The translations under genes and the position numbers were made by a program. From contig CBDEGU010000012.1 of assembly GCA_965238045.1 (NCBI GenBank), forward strand, positions 434,001 to 498,000: 64,000 bases of DNA, in the 5' to 3' direction. This document shows, one piece after another, positions 8,777 to 17,560 of this stretch (position 1 is its first letter; every line of letters starts with the position of its first letter). The notes below the pieces were generated by a model. The model did no database searches, was not told the origin of the DNA, and saw only the letters and a list, made by a program, of their open reading frames with translations. This DNA is from CBDEGU01 sp965238045. Its GTDB lineage: Bacteria; Acidobacteriota; Terriglobia; Bryobacterales; UBA6623.

Positions 8777-10309
8777 CTAGGAAGCGGCCTCTTTGGGCGC
8801 GTCCTTGGCGAAGACGATCTTGAGCAACGGCGGTGTTGCCAGTGTCGTCACCATCACCATCACGATCATGGCGGAGAAGGTCTCAGCCCCGAAGATGGGC
8901 TCTCCCTTCACCAGCAGCGACGAACCGATCCCGGCGAAGATTAGGCCCACCTCGCCGCGCGGAACCATGCCGATGCCGATGGCAAGGCGGTTGAGACTCT
9001 TGTCCCGCACGCCCAGCGAGCAGATCTGTTTGCCGGCAAAGGCGGCGATACTCAGGCCCAGAGCGAACTGCAGCACGCTCAAATCGGCGAACGATTCCAG
9101 ATTCACCTTCATCCCCATCACCACGAAAAAGACGGGCACGAGGATCGAACTGATCGGGGAGACAATTTCGTGGAATTTTTGCCCCTGCAACTCGGCGTAG
9201 CCTTCGTAGTGGTTTTCTTGGAGAACCAGCCCGGCGGCGAATGCGCCGACGATGGGCGCAAGTCCGAAGAACTCCGCCAGCCCGGCGAGCGCGAAGCAAT
9301 GGCAGATGCTCAACACGACCGCCATGCCGCGGACCTTCGAAGTGGCGCCGGCACTCAGTATTCTGGCGCCCACAAAGCGGCCAGCGACCACGGAGAATAC
9401 CAGGAAGACGATGGACTTGCCGATAATCATCAGCACCGGACCGAGCGAGACCTCGCCGCCGGCTCCCGAGCCGATGGAAGTAATCAGGCCGCTGACGACA
9501 GCCAAAATAATGAGCCCCAAGATATCGTCCACCACGGCCGCTCCGAGAATGATGCGGGCCTCCTTGGTGTCCATCTTGTTGAGGTCTTTCAATACCCGCG
9601 CGGTGATGCCAACGCTGGTCGCCGACAAGGTCGCGCCGCAGAACACGTGAACGTACCAACTCGCCTCGGGCAGAAACCACAACGAAACACCGTAGCCCAG
9701 AGCCATCGGCGCCACGACCCCCAGCACGGCCACGACCAGCGCGGCGGCGCCGACTTCGAGCAGTTCGGTCAGGTCGGACTCAAGACCCACTTCGAACAGC
9801 AGCAGGATGACGCCGATTTCCGCGAAAAGCGCCACGCCTTGATCGGTGCTCAGGCCGCCGAGCCCGCCGATGCCCAGCAGATGAAGATTTCCCAGTATGA
9901 CGCCGAAGACCAGCTCGCCGAGGACGGCGGGCTGACCCCAGGTTTCAAATACCTCCCCGCCGACTTTCGCCGCCAGCAGAATCGTCACCACTGCAAACAA
10001 GAAGTAGTAGATGGTCACGTGTCCGGCATGACCTTCGCCCTGGGCGCCAGGGGAGGAAAACGCCACCAAAGTGACCATGCACACCAGGAGCCCGACCAGA
10101 AAGGAGAATCGCTGCATTTGAGTACCGGCTAGCTTCTCGGGAAAGGTGGTTGGCGCGAGCCGCCGCGAAAGCGCGGAGCTGGCGGGCGGCCCCCGCGATG
10201 GTTCACGATCCTCCGGCTCGGTCTGCTCCGGCGCGATCTGCTCCGGCTCGGGGCTCGCAGACGATTCCGTGCTCCGGGGCGGTGGGGTGGTTTGCAAGAC
10301 TCCTGACAT
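8777..10309 (-). CDS. Cation/proton antiporter, CPA2 (KefB/NapA-like) family
   Basis: Membrane exchanger of about 510 residues. A Pro/Glu-rich, probably cytoplasmic N-terminus of some 60 residues precedes about 13 hydrophobic segments. Family signatures include FAEIGVILLLFEVGLESDL and, at 261-262, an Asp-Asp pair in AAVVDDILGL, where electroneutral and electrogenic relatives carry ND or DD. No TrkA-N domain follows, so this is not a full KefB/C potassium channel. The ATG at 10309 is preferred; a TTG at 10333 would add eight residues. It faces the CPA1 gene tail-to-tail. Confidence 0.9.
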   Translation of the reverse strand: MSGVLQTTPPPRSTESSASPEPEQIAPEQTEPEDREPSRGPPASSALSRRLAPTTFPEKLAGTQMQRFSFLVGLLVCMVTLVAFSSPGAQGEGHAGHVTIYYFLFAVVTILLAAKVGGEVFETWGQPAVLGELVFGVILGNLHLLGIGGLGGLSTDQGVALFAEIGVILLLFEVGLESDLTELLEVGAAALVVAVLGVVAPMALGYGVSLWFLPEASWYVHVFCGATLSATSVGITARVLKDLNKMDTKEARIILGAAVVDDILGLIILAVVSGLITSIGSGAGGEVSLGPVLMIIGKSIVFLVFSVVAGRFVGARILSAGATSKVRGMAVVLSICHCFALAGLAEFFGLAPIVGAFAAGLVLQENHYEGYAELQGQKFHEIVSPISSILVPVFFVVMGMKVNLESFADLSVLQFALGLSIAAFAGKQICSLGVRDKSLNRLAIGIGMVPRGEVGLIFAGIGSSLLVKGEPIFGAETFSAMIVMVMVTTLATPPLLKIVFAKDAPKEAAS

Positions 10310-10694
10310 GACTACATTAGCACCTTCGCCCAAGACCCCTCCGATGGCGAGGTCGCCTCTCGGTTGGGCTCTCTAGGAAAAGAATTTCGGCGTCACGACC
10401 GCCGGCTGCATGATTCTTATCGGCAGAGCGCGGAAATACTATTTCGTAAGGAGTACGCGAGCGGCCCCCCGGCGGAATGTCCCGGCGCGCAATCCCGTCA
10501 CGACAACCCCAGCTCAGTAAAATCAACAAGCTAGCCGCAAAACCGCCCGAAATCCTTGACACGGCCTTGTACTCTGGAATCGAAAACTACCCTGGAACCG
10601 AGAAATTGGTGAGGCGCGCGCTGGGAACCGGAGTGAGCAAGGTCATCTGATCCGGCGAACCGTCCCACCGCCGAGCCTGGCGCCCCCCGGACGA
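10310..10694. other. Intergenic, no gene seen
   Basis: About 385 bp between two minus-strand transporter genes. It must hold the promoter of the CPA2 gene. A consensus TTGACA is present on the + strand at about 10555, but no good -10 box follows and no + strand gene lies downstream. No RNA gene or repeat recognised. Confidence 0.4.
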
Positions 10695-12026
10695 TCACTC
10701 TGTCGTGAGCTTCTGATGCTCCCGGGAAACGCTGCGCGCGACCAGCAGCCAGATCCCGGTGAATACCAGATTGAGAAGAGCGAACGAGCGGATGCCAAAC
10801 GAGAGTTGCGTGCCCGCGAAGACGACCGCCGCTTGCAGCGCGTCGCCGCTGCGCCCGAAGAAGGTGTCGATCGCGGCTTTCGCCTTATACTTCGCTTCGC
10901 GGGAGGTGATCAGAAACAGCGCCTGGCGTACGGTATTGTTGAGGGAATAGTCCGTGCTGTTCTCGGCGGTTTTGACAAAGCGGACCATCTGAAGAACCGG
11001 GCTCCAAGCGGCCAGAGCATAGGTCGCGGCTGAAATACTCGGCAGAACGAATAGCGACGAGCGCAGACCGATCCACCCGATGATGCGCGACACCAAGAAT
11101 GTCTGGATCAGAAATCCAGCCAGATTCACCCAGAAGTAGAAATCTCCGTAGAAGGCGCCGATAAAGGCGCCGCGCTGGGCCTCGAGCGCCGCCGCCGCGC
11201 CAATCTCCGCTTCGGCGGCCGCCAAGGCTAGTTTGCCCAGAATGAATTCGCCGACCGTGTTGACGAGATTGAGCAACAGCACCAGGAAGGCGATCGAGCG
11301 GAGATACTTATCGCCCATCACCAACTGGAAACCGCCCTCCTTGCTGAGGGTCTGTTGCGCGACGGTCTGCTTTTCATGCGCCCGGCCTACATGGCGGCGG
11401 TTTACGGCGACGATCAAGAGAGCGAACACACCCAGCAGGCAGCAGGCGACCGACATGAACTGATACGGCCCAAGCTGTTGGATGTAAACAGACGTCACCT
11501 TCGCGCCGGTCAGCCCTCCGAGCGAGAGGCCGATGCCCACGATGGGAAACAGCCTCTTGCCCTGCTCTTCGGAATAGAGATCGTTGGCGAAGGCCCAGAA
11601 CTGCGAGACGATCATGAAGCTGAAGATGCCCAGCCAGACATAGTAGGCGACGCCAACCTGAAAACCAGCCGCCCCGGCGGCGATGAACAGAAGCAGATTC
11701 AAGATGAAGAAGATCGTCATCCCCGATAGCAGCCAGACGCGGTTGACGCGCGAAGCGAAAGCGCCGTAGGCGGGCACCACGAAAATGAACAGAAGAGCCT
11801 GGACTGCGCTGGCGTAGCTCTTGATCTCGGCCCCGGATTGGGAGAGGATCAAGGCTTCGCGCACCGGTTTGAGAATGTAGTAGAGCGCCATCATATTGAA
11901 AGCGTTCAACGCCAGCAGGAGGACGATCGCGCCTTCACCGGGCTCGACCCGGCTGAACACACAGAGCAGCTTTTCGAGAAAGCTTCGGCGTGGCCCGATA
12001 GCGGGCGGATGATGGGAACTCGTCAT
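10695..12026 (-). CDS. ATP/ADP-translocase-like (Npt1/Npt2 family) membrane carrier
   Basis: A 443-residue, roughly 12-segment membrane protein. The N-terminal VEPGEGAIVLLLALNAFN and the following YYILKPVREALIL, together with AENSTDYSLNNTVRQ near the C-terminus, are signatures of the nucleotide-transporter family known from Rickettsia and Chlamydia and also found in free-living bacteria. In parasites the family imports host ATP in exchange for ADP; in a soil bacterium the substrate is unknown and the fold may have a different job. The gene stands alone on its strand. It is not fused to HEAT or cyclic-nucleotide domains, which some relatives carry. Confidence 0.85.
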   Translation of the reverse strand: MTSSHHPPAIGPRRSFLEKLLCVFSRVEPGEGAIVLLLALNAFNMMALYYILKPVREALILSQSGAEIKSYASAVQALLFIFVVPAYGAFASRVNRVWLLSGMTIFFILNLLLFIAAGAAGFQVGVAYYVWLGIFSFMIVSQFWAFANDLYSEEQGKRLFPIVGIGLSLGGLTGAKVTSVYIQQLGPYQFMSVACCLLGVFALLIVAVNRRHVGRAHEKQTVAQQTLSKEGGFQLVMGDKYLRSIAFLVLLLNLVNTVGEFILGKLALAAAEAEIGAAAALEAQRGAFIGAFYGDFYFWVNLAGFLIQTFLVSRIIGWIGLRSSLFVLPSISAATYALAAWSPVLQMVRFVKTAENSTDYSLNNTVRQALFLITSREAKYKAKAAIDTFFGRSGDALQAAVVFAGTQLSFGIRSFALLNLVFTGIWLLVARSVSREHQKLTTE

Positions 12027-12505
12027 ATGGCGGCCGGCCAGTTGACGGCCGGCGCAAGGCCCAGCAGGAGCCTAACAGTTTAGCAGCGCCGCCAGCAGTC
12101 ACAACCGGTTCGCGGACAGGCCTTGCGGCGAAGCAGCCGAGGCGATGTAGAGATTCCGCTTCAACGCACCGATGAGAACAACAAGGACGCTCGCGGCCGG
12201 GAAAGCAGCGCGGCCGAGGAAACCCTCCGGCCCGCGGTTGCGTCACTACCTACCACGGGCTGCCAGCTTGGGGTGGGGACCGGAGGCCAAACTTTTCGAC
12301 TTGAATTTACACGGGAATCTGATGTATGCTGCAAGTGATCGACGAATTCGCGCCGGGTCCACGTCCCCCACGATATTTCTTCTTCGCGCGAAAACCAGCA
12401 AGGGCATCGATCAACGAACCATCACGTCCTTCTTGACATCGGTTTGAGGCTGTACGCTACGTTCGTCCGCGGTGTTGCACCAGGTCCGCGGGCGCTCTCT
12501 ACAAA
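12027..12505. promoter_or_regulatory. Intergenic with a candidate promoter for the small zinc-ribbon gene
   Basis: About 480 bp with no gene recognised. A consensus -35 TTGACA lies at 12433-12438, with GCTACG 17 bases downstream as a weak -10, about 50 bp before the ATG of the 88-residue gene. A second weaker pair, TTGAAT and TATGCT with an 18-base spacer, lies at about 12301-12330. Both are guesses from sequence alone. Confidence 0.35.
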
Positions 12506-12772
12506 ATGAGAAATCAAATTTCAGACAGGGGATCTTCCAGACCCCCGAAGACCTTTCGAAAGAAAAAGCGCAAACGCGGACACAGCGCCGCGAACAATGG
12601 CGAAGTCAATGGCAATGTTCTGGCTCCCAGTCAGCGCAACGGCCAGACCCAGCGCGGCATGCCCGATCAGACGGCGGGTTTTTGCCAGAAGTGCGGCCAG
12701 CCCGCGCCCGATGGCAAGCTCTGCCCGTTCCATCGTAATCTGCTGAACTCGATCCGGAACAGCTACCGCTAG
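12506..12772 (+). CDS. Small basic protein with C-terminal zinc ribbon
   Basis: 88 residues. A long basic, low-complexity N-terminus (KTFRKKKRKRG) is followed by a compact zinc-binding motif, CQKCGQPAPDGKLCPFH, at about residues 60-76, with two CxxC-like pairs plus His. The family is not one I can name. It may bind nucleic acid, given its charge. A candidate promoter lies upstream. The Cys pattern is too regular to be chance, which is why I call it real despite its size. Confidence 0.55.
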   Translation: MRNQISDRGSSRPPKTFRKKKRKRGHSAANNGEVNGNVLAPSQRNGQTQRGMPDQTAGFCQKCGQPAPDGKLCPFHRNLLNSIRNSYR

Positions 12773-12978
12773 AAGCGGCTCTTGCCGGCGCTCTGGAAAA
12801 GACAGCTCTCCTCTTGTTGTTTGCGCGGCGGAACCCGCGCAGGGCTCTCATCGATCCATGTGTCTTGACCCCTGTGCCTTGATCCCCGTGCTCGAATGCC
12901 TGAGGGATTGCGCGGGGACGTTGTGACCCGAAAGCCTTACGCAGACATCGCCCCACGGCGCTGCTCCGCGTCTATGCC

Positions 12979-14337
12979 TTGGGGTCGCAATGGCCGATGG
13001 ATTGGGGTGTGGAGAGCAGCTTCGGCCGCCTAAGTAAGAATGTCGTCTTGGCGCTGACGGCGAATGGCGTTCAAACCGCCGCGCAGATCGGCATCTTCAT
13101 TCTGCTGGCGAAGCTCGCGGCGCCGTCGCTGGTCGGCCAGTACGCGCTGGCGCTGGCGATCGTGACCCCGCCCATGCTGCTCGCCAAGCTGCAGTTGCGG
13201 CCCGTGCTGGCGACAGACTTTGCCGGAGACTACCGCTTCGGGGACTACTTCGGAGCCAGACTTTCGGCTAGTCTGCTGGTGGCGGTCATCCTGCCGGGGG
13301 CCGCTCTGACCTGCTTCTCGCATGAAGTGGTCGCCGTGCTGGCGGCGGTCGTGGCCATCAAGGCGACAGAGAGTGTCAGTGATCTGTTGCATGGCGTCCT
13401 GCAGCGCGACGATCACTGGAATCAAATCACGAGGGCCTCGGCGATCCGCTCGCTCGGCGTGGTTCCGAGCTTCTGGTTGGCGTGGCAATGGACCGAAAGC
13501 CTCCCGGTCAGCTTGACGGTCACGGCGGCGTGGAGCCTGGCCGTGCTGGTCGCCCGCGAACTTCCGGCCGCGCGGGAAGCTCTCGCCCAAAGGAGAGAGT
13601 CCGCGCGGCCGCTTTGGAATACGCGAATTCAGTGGAAGCTATTCCGTACCGTCCTGCCGCTTGGTCTGGTGGGAGCGCTGATCAGTTTCATCGCCAATAC
13701 GCCGCGCTATTTCGTCGAGCACTATCTCGGACAGGAGGAACTGGGCTATTTCGCGGCTCTGTTTCATCTGACCATGGTGGGCGGTCTGTTGCTGCAAGCC
13801 GCCGGTCAGGCCGTCATGCCCCGCATGGCGCGCCACGCGGGGCATGACCGGCGCGGCTTCGTGGGTTTGGCGCTTCTGTTGTTGGGTTTTGCGGGTCTGT
13901 TGGGCGCTGGGGGAACGATCGCCGCGTCGCTGATGGGGGCCCGGCTGCTGGCCGTGATCTATCGGCCCGAGTACGCCGCGCACCAAGAGTTATTGGTGTG
14001 GCTGATGGCCGGCGCTGCCGTGTCCTACCTCAGTTCCTCCTTGGGGTATATGCTCACTTCGCTGCGGCTGTTTCAACAGCAGTTGCCAGTCTATTTGGTG
14101 ACGGCCGCAGCGGCGCTACTGAGTTGTATGCTCTTGATTCCCGCCCATGGATTGATGGGCGCGGCCTATGCGTGCCTTGCTACGTGGCTGGTCGCGCTGC
14201 TGGGTGGCGCCGCGGTCTTGGCGGCGAACGGCTGGGTCGGGTCCGAGCGCGGCGGCGGCCGGGGACCGCAAACGTCCGCGAACGCTCAACGGGCTGCCAG
14301 ATCCGAGGTCGCGTCGTCGATCATCGCAATCCGATAG
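12979..14337 (+). CDS. Polysaccharide flippase (Wzx/MOP superfamily)
   Basis: A 452-residue, largely hydrophobic protein with about 12-14 membrane segments. The N-terminus (NVVLALTANGVQTAAQIGIF, then LAKLAAPSLVGQYALALAI) is typical of oligosaccharide flippases that move lipid-linked glycans across the inner membrane. No polymerase or glycosyltransferase lies beside it; the nearest sugar genes are 23 kb away, so its substrate is unknown. The last 35 residues are charged and cytoplasmic. Start assigned at ATG 12979; an ATG at about 12997 is an alternative. Confidence 0.82.
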   Translation: MGSQWPMDWGVESSFGRLSKNVVLALTANGVQTAAQIGIFILLAKLAAPSLVGQYALALAIVTPPMLLAKLQLRPVLATDFAGDYRFGDYFGARLSASLLVAVILPGAALTCFSHEVVAVLAAVVAIKATESVSDLLHGVLQRDDHWNQITRASAIRSLGVVPSFWLAWQWTESLPVSLTVTAAWSLAVLVARELPAAREALAQRRESARPLWNTRIQWKLFRTVLPLGLVGALISFIANTPRYFVEHYLGQEELGYFAALFHLTMVGGLLLQAAGQAVMPRMARHAGHDRRGFVGLALLLLGFAGLLGAGGTIAASLMGARLLAVIYRPEYAAHQELLVWLMAGAAVSYLSSSLGYMLTSLRLFQQQLPVYLVTAAAALLSCMLLIPAHGLMGAAYACLATWLVALLGGAAVLAANGWVGSERGGGRGPQTSANAQRAARSEVASSIIAIR

Positions 14338-14366
14338 AGCTGATCGCCGTGCACCCAGCCGGGCTT

Positions 14367-15050
14367 CTACCGCGGGCCAGGGTCGGCGAGTTCCTTGCGG
14401 AGGGCGGCCGGGTCGAACTCGATTCCGGCTCTCGAATACAGCAGCAGTCCTTTGTTGCGAAGGTGATTCATGTGCTGCGTGATGATCTCCCGCGAGGTGC
14501 CCACGTAGCGCCCCAGCAACTCGTGGGTAACCGGCATGATGTGGATGGTCGAGGCATCCAGCGGGGCGCCGAAGGTATCGGCCAGGCGAAGAAGGGCCTT
14601 GATCAGCCGCTGGGAAATGTGATCGACGGCGAAACTTTCGATTCTGCGATCGGCTTCGTACAATTTCCGGGCGACCACGCGCAGCAAAGACGGCCCCAAT
14701 TCCGGGGCGCGGCACATGATCTGATGCAGGTCACTGGTGGTCCACTCCATGATCTGACAATCCTCGAAGGCGACGGCGGTCTGATCACGATAGGCCGACC
14801 CGAGCAGGCTGGACTCTCCGAAGAACGAGTCCCGGGGACAGAAGTCGAGAATCGTCTCGCGGCCGGACGGCGAAATACGCCCCAGCTTGACGGCGCCGTC
14901 GACGACGAGAAAAAAGCTATCGGCGCGGTCTTGGGCCGTATAAATGGTTTCGTCCTTGAGGAATTCCAGAGGCTTGCGGCGGGGAAGGATGTCGAGCGGA
15001 TCATCCCAAACCGGTGTCACGCTAAAAGACGGTACAACCCCGACGGCCAT
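14367..15050 (-). CDS. Crp/Fnr-family transcription regulator
   Basis: 227 residues: cyclic-nucleotide-binding beta barrel at about 20-135 (GAVKLGRISPSGRETIL, DSFFGESSLLG), dimer helix about 136-160, and winged HTH at about 174-201 (VTHELLGRYVGTSREIITQH). The arginine and serine of the classical cAMP pocket are not clearly conserved and no FNR-type cysteine cluster is seen, so the signal is unknown. It converges on the flippase gene with 29 bp between stops. No target is evident in the neighbourhood. Confidence 0.92.
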   Translation of the reverse strand: MAVGVVPSFSVTPVWDDPLDILPRRKPLEFLKDETIYTAQDRADSFFLVVDGAVKLGRISPSGRETILDFCPRDSFFGESSLLGSAYRDQTAVAFEDCQIMEWTTSDLHQIMCRAPELGPSLLRVVARKLYEADRRIESFAVDHISQRLIKALLRLADTFGAPLDASTIHIMPVTHELLGRYVGTSREIITQHMNHLRNKGLLLYSRAGIEFDPAALRKELADPGPR

Positions 15051-15232
15051 AAGGACATCTCCTGTAAATTCACATGGTTACGTCTTGTCAAGGACAAAAG
15101 TACAACCCCTAAAAAGAAGAGCCAGCGGCCGACCCCAGGATTGCCGCGCTGCTCTTGTTAGGTTAGACCGTGGTTGGCCGAAGACGGTTACCATCGAACC
15201 GGGGAATTTTGCAGGAAGCCAATGCGGGGTGC

Positions 15233-15414
15233 CAGCCCGCATTTTTCACCACCTGACGACCGAAGCACATGAGAGGCCCGCCATTACTTCGTTGCGCTTG
15301 CTCGCCGTGCTCAACGTACTGTCAAGTACGCCTGCGCTCGTCAAGCGGCGCGCGCCTCGTACTGACGCGCCTCTCACGCACTTCGCTTCGTCACGTGGTG
15401 AGAAATGCGGGCTA
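15233..15414 (+). repeat. 182-bp palindrome-ended repeat, copy 2 (MITE-like)
   Basis: Same orientation as copy 3 and opposite to copy 1. Left end AGCCCGCATTTTTCACCAC, right end GTGGTGAGAAATGCGGGCT. It sits upstream of the Crp gene and downstream of the anti-sigma gene. The left edge has CA rather than TA, so the target duplication has mutated. One reading frame stays open through the whole element in all three copies but has no convincing start. Confidence 0.85.
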
Positions 15415-15478
15415 GCGGTTGGAGGAGTTCAAAGCACCGCGGGTGTTCTCTAGTGACGAGGGACCGCCGCCGGGGGCG

Positions 15479-15739
15479 TCATGAGCCCCCCGACCGCGCC
15501 CAGTGGCGCTCGAGCGTTATCAGGAGCCGATCGTGCACGTCTTTCGGAAGAGGGTGGCACTCGGTGTTCTGCACGATTTCGACGGTCCTGCGGGTCTCGT
15601 CAAATTCCACCCAGCAGCCGGGACATCGCGCCAGATGGGCTTCGAGTGAACCCCGCAGGCCCGCGTCGAGCGCCCCGTCGACGTAGTCGGAGACGTTGTC
15701 TAGAAACTCCTTACAAGTGATCTTCTGTTTTCCGGCCAT
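15479..15739 (-). CDS. Zinc-finger anti-sigma factor
   Basis: An 86-residue soluble protein with the ZAS signature His-x3-Cys-x2-Cys in HLARCPGC and an upstream Cys (ITCKEFLDNVSDYVDG). Such proteins bind ECF sigma factors and release them on a redox or other signal. No membrane segment is present, so sensing is probably cytoplasmic. Its ATG at 15739 overlaps the end of the sigma gene by 29 bp, so the two are translationally coupled. A longer frame to 16027 is sigma-gene shadow. Confidence 0.85.
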   Translation of the reverse strand: MAGKQKITCKEFLDNVSDYVDGALDAGLRGSLEAHLARCPGCWVEFDETRRTVEIVQNTECHPLPKDVHDRLLITLERHWARSGGS

Positions 15740-16340
15740 GCTGCTCCAGATGCCAATGAAGTTTTTGCCGCAATTGCTGGCGAGCCCGCAACAACCGTGA
15801 TTTGACGGCCGAGATGGAAAGGCCGAGCATTTGAGCGGTTTCGTCGGTGGACAAGCCTTCGACGTCTCGCAGGACGAAGACCGCCCGATAGGTTTCAGAA
15901 AGTCCGTCGATCGCATCTTCGATCCGTGTCCGCAGTTCCTCCCGTCCGTAGTGCTGCTCGGGATCCTCGCCCGCCGACCGAACTTCGCGGACCAGCGAAC
16001 CGTCATCGGTTTCCAGTTCCTGATCAAGGGAAACGGTCGGATGCCGTTTCTGACGCCGTATTTTCATCAGCGCCTCATTCACGGCAATGCGGACGAGCCA
16101 GGTGTAGAATTTCGATCCGCCCTCGAACTGGTCGAGCCGGGAAAAGGCCTTTAGGAACGTCTCCTGGAGAACGTCTTCGGCGTCTTGATCGTTCTTGGTG
16201 ATGTGCCGCGCCACGCGAAACACACGGGCGGCGTAGCGCTCCACCAACTCGGTGAAGGCCTGCTTGGAGCCCTGCTTGGCCTGCCCGGCGAGGGCGAGGT
16301 CGTCAAACGACGGGGCTTCGGCGGACGTGGTGGTCATCAT
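15711..16340 (-). CDS. ECF-family RNA polymerase sigma factor
   Basis: 209 residues. Region 2 contains QDAEDVLQETFLKAFSRLDQ and region 4 contains LSTDETAQMLGLSISAVKSR, the promoter-recognition HTH. The start is taken at the ATG pair at 16340/16337, which fits the family length; an in-frame ATG at 16376 would add a basic tail. The anti-sigma gene overlaps its 3' end. ECF genes usually activate their own promoter; I saw no clear paired motif in the 248 bp upstream (16341-16588). Confidence 0.92.
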   Translation of the reverse strand: MMTTTSAEAPSFDDLALAGQAKQGSKQAFTELVERYAARVFRVARHITKNDQDAEDVLQETFLKAFSRLDQFEGGSKFYTWLVRIAVNEALMKIRRQKRHPTVSLDQELETDDGSLVREVRSAGEDPEQHYGREELRTRIEDAIDGLSETYRAVFVLRDVEGLSTDETAQMLGLSISAVKSRLLRARQQLRQKLHWHLEQHGRKTEDHL

Positions 16341-16588
16341 CTTCGCATGAGGGCGACGTCTTCCCGCGCCTCTCATTCTGGGGGTGTGAGCGGCGGAACG
16401 CAAGGCCAGCAGCCCGTGGCAGGAGTCGGGCCGGGGGCGTTGGGAGCGGCGTGAGGCCGAAAGCGAGGCAGAACAAGGGCGAGGATCTGGTTCATCAGGC
16501 CCGAGTCGCAACGAGGCTGCCCGGTCCGCGCCGCCTCAACCCGTTGGGCGCTAAGGCCGTTTGCCGCCCGAGTTTTCCGTCGGTGATG

Positions 16589-17404
16589 CTATTCGATGCC
16601 CAGGGGAGCACGGAGGACGAAATCCAGACGCGACTCCGAGGGGATGCGCAGGGTTTTGCCACGCGCCGCCGAGACGGCGATGCCGGCTCCGGCTCCGGCG
16701 CCCGCGCCAATTGCGGCGCCCTTGCCTCCGCCGAAGATGCCGCCAAGCACCGCGCCCACTCCGGTGGTGATGGCGGTTGTCTTGGCCGTGCGTTTGCCCT
16801 GGCCCTTGCCCTTGACCTCGGCGTAGTTGGTCGCCAGTTCATACTGTTTGCCGTTGATGACGATGTCATAGAGCTTGAGAGCGACTTCGTCGCTGCCGGA
16901 GATCTTCCCGGCTTGTTCAACACGCACGACCTGCACGGTGGCGTCCGCGCCGCGGGGAATCACGATTTGTCCGCCGATGGTAATGGGATCGTCGATGCTG
17001 GCCCGGAAACGTTCGCCCGCGCCAGTGACGTCGGCATCGATCGAGTCGATCAACCTGACCGTGATAACCGTTCCGCCTGGGATGGTCGCTGAGTGCTGGG
17101 GAGCCGAGGCCGCGGCGCGGAGCGGCCTCTGGGCGCGAGCCGGTGTCGCCGGGGCTCGGCTTGGGGCGGGGGCATACGGTACCGCGGCGGACGCGGTACT
17201 GACAAAGTGGATGCTTTCGATGTCGCCCACCGAGTAGGTTCTCAGTTCCCCGTCGTCGCCGATGAACCGCACCGAACGCGTGTTGCCACCCACGAAACTG
17301 CCGGTGACGGTGGTGCCGTTATGCAGCCGGAGTTCGTCGGCCCTCAGCAGCGCAGCGCTGGATAGCAGGGTAACCAAACAGAGAATAACGGGTGTGCGGT
17401 GCAT
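16589..17404 (-). CDS. Secreted glycine-zipper protein
   Basis: 271 residues. Signal peptide at 1-22 (LCLVTLLSSAALLRADE). Residues 25-70 form a small beta domain (LRLHNGTTVTGSFVGGNTRS), followed by a Pro/Ala-rich linker (75-100), a second beta domain (105-190), and a Gly-rich helical hairpin (about 215-250, GAGAGAGAG) of the glycine-zipper type that can insert into membranes. No enzyme motif is visible. Proteins with this plan recur in Acidobacteria, but their function is not known to me. It is a monocistron between the sigma factor and an ABC permease. Confidence 0.75.
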   Translation of the reverse strand: MHRTPVILCLVTLLSSAALLRADELRLHNGTTVTGSFVGGNTRSVRFIGDDGELRTYSVGDIESIHFVSTASAAVPYAPAPSRAPATPARAQRPLRAAASAPQHSATIPGGTVITVRLIDSIDADVTGAGERFRASIDDPITIGGQIVIPRGADATVQVVRVEQAGKISGSDEVALKLYDIVINGKQYELATNYAEVKGKGQGKRTAKTTAITTGVGAVLGGIFGGGKGAAIGAGAGAGAGIAVSAARGKTLRIPSESRLDFVLRAPLGIE

Positions 17405-17560
17405 GGTGGTGTGCTCCTTCGCGAAAAAATTGGGCTTCGTACTCAGTATCTCAGATCGTCCCGTTCTGTCTTCACTAGACGGATGCGCCGCGAATTTCGT
17501 TTCTTGATCTTGCGTTCGGTGTCCGACGGCCGAGTTGCCAAGAGGTCAGGTCCCAGATGC

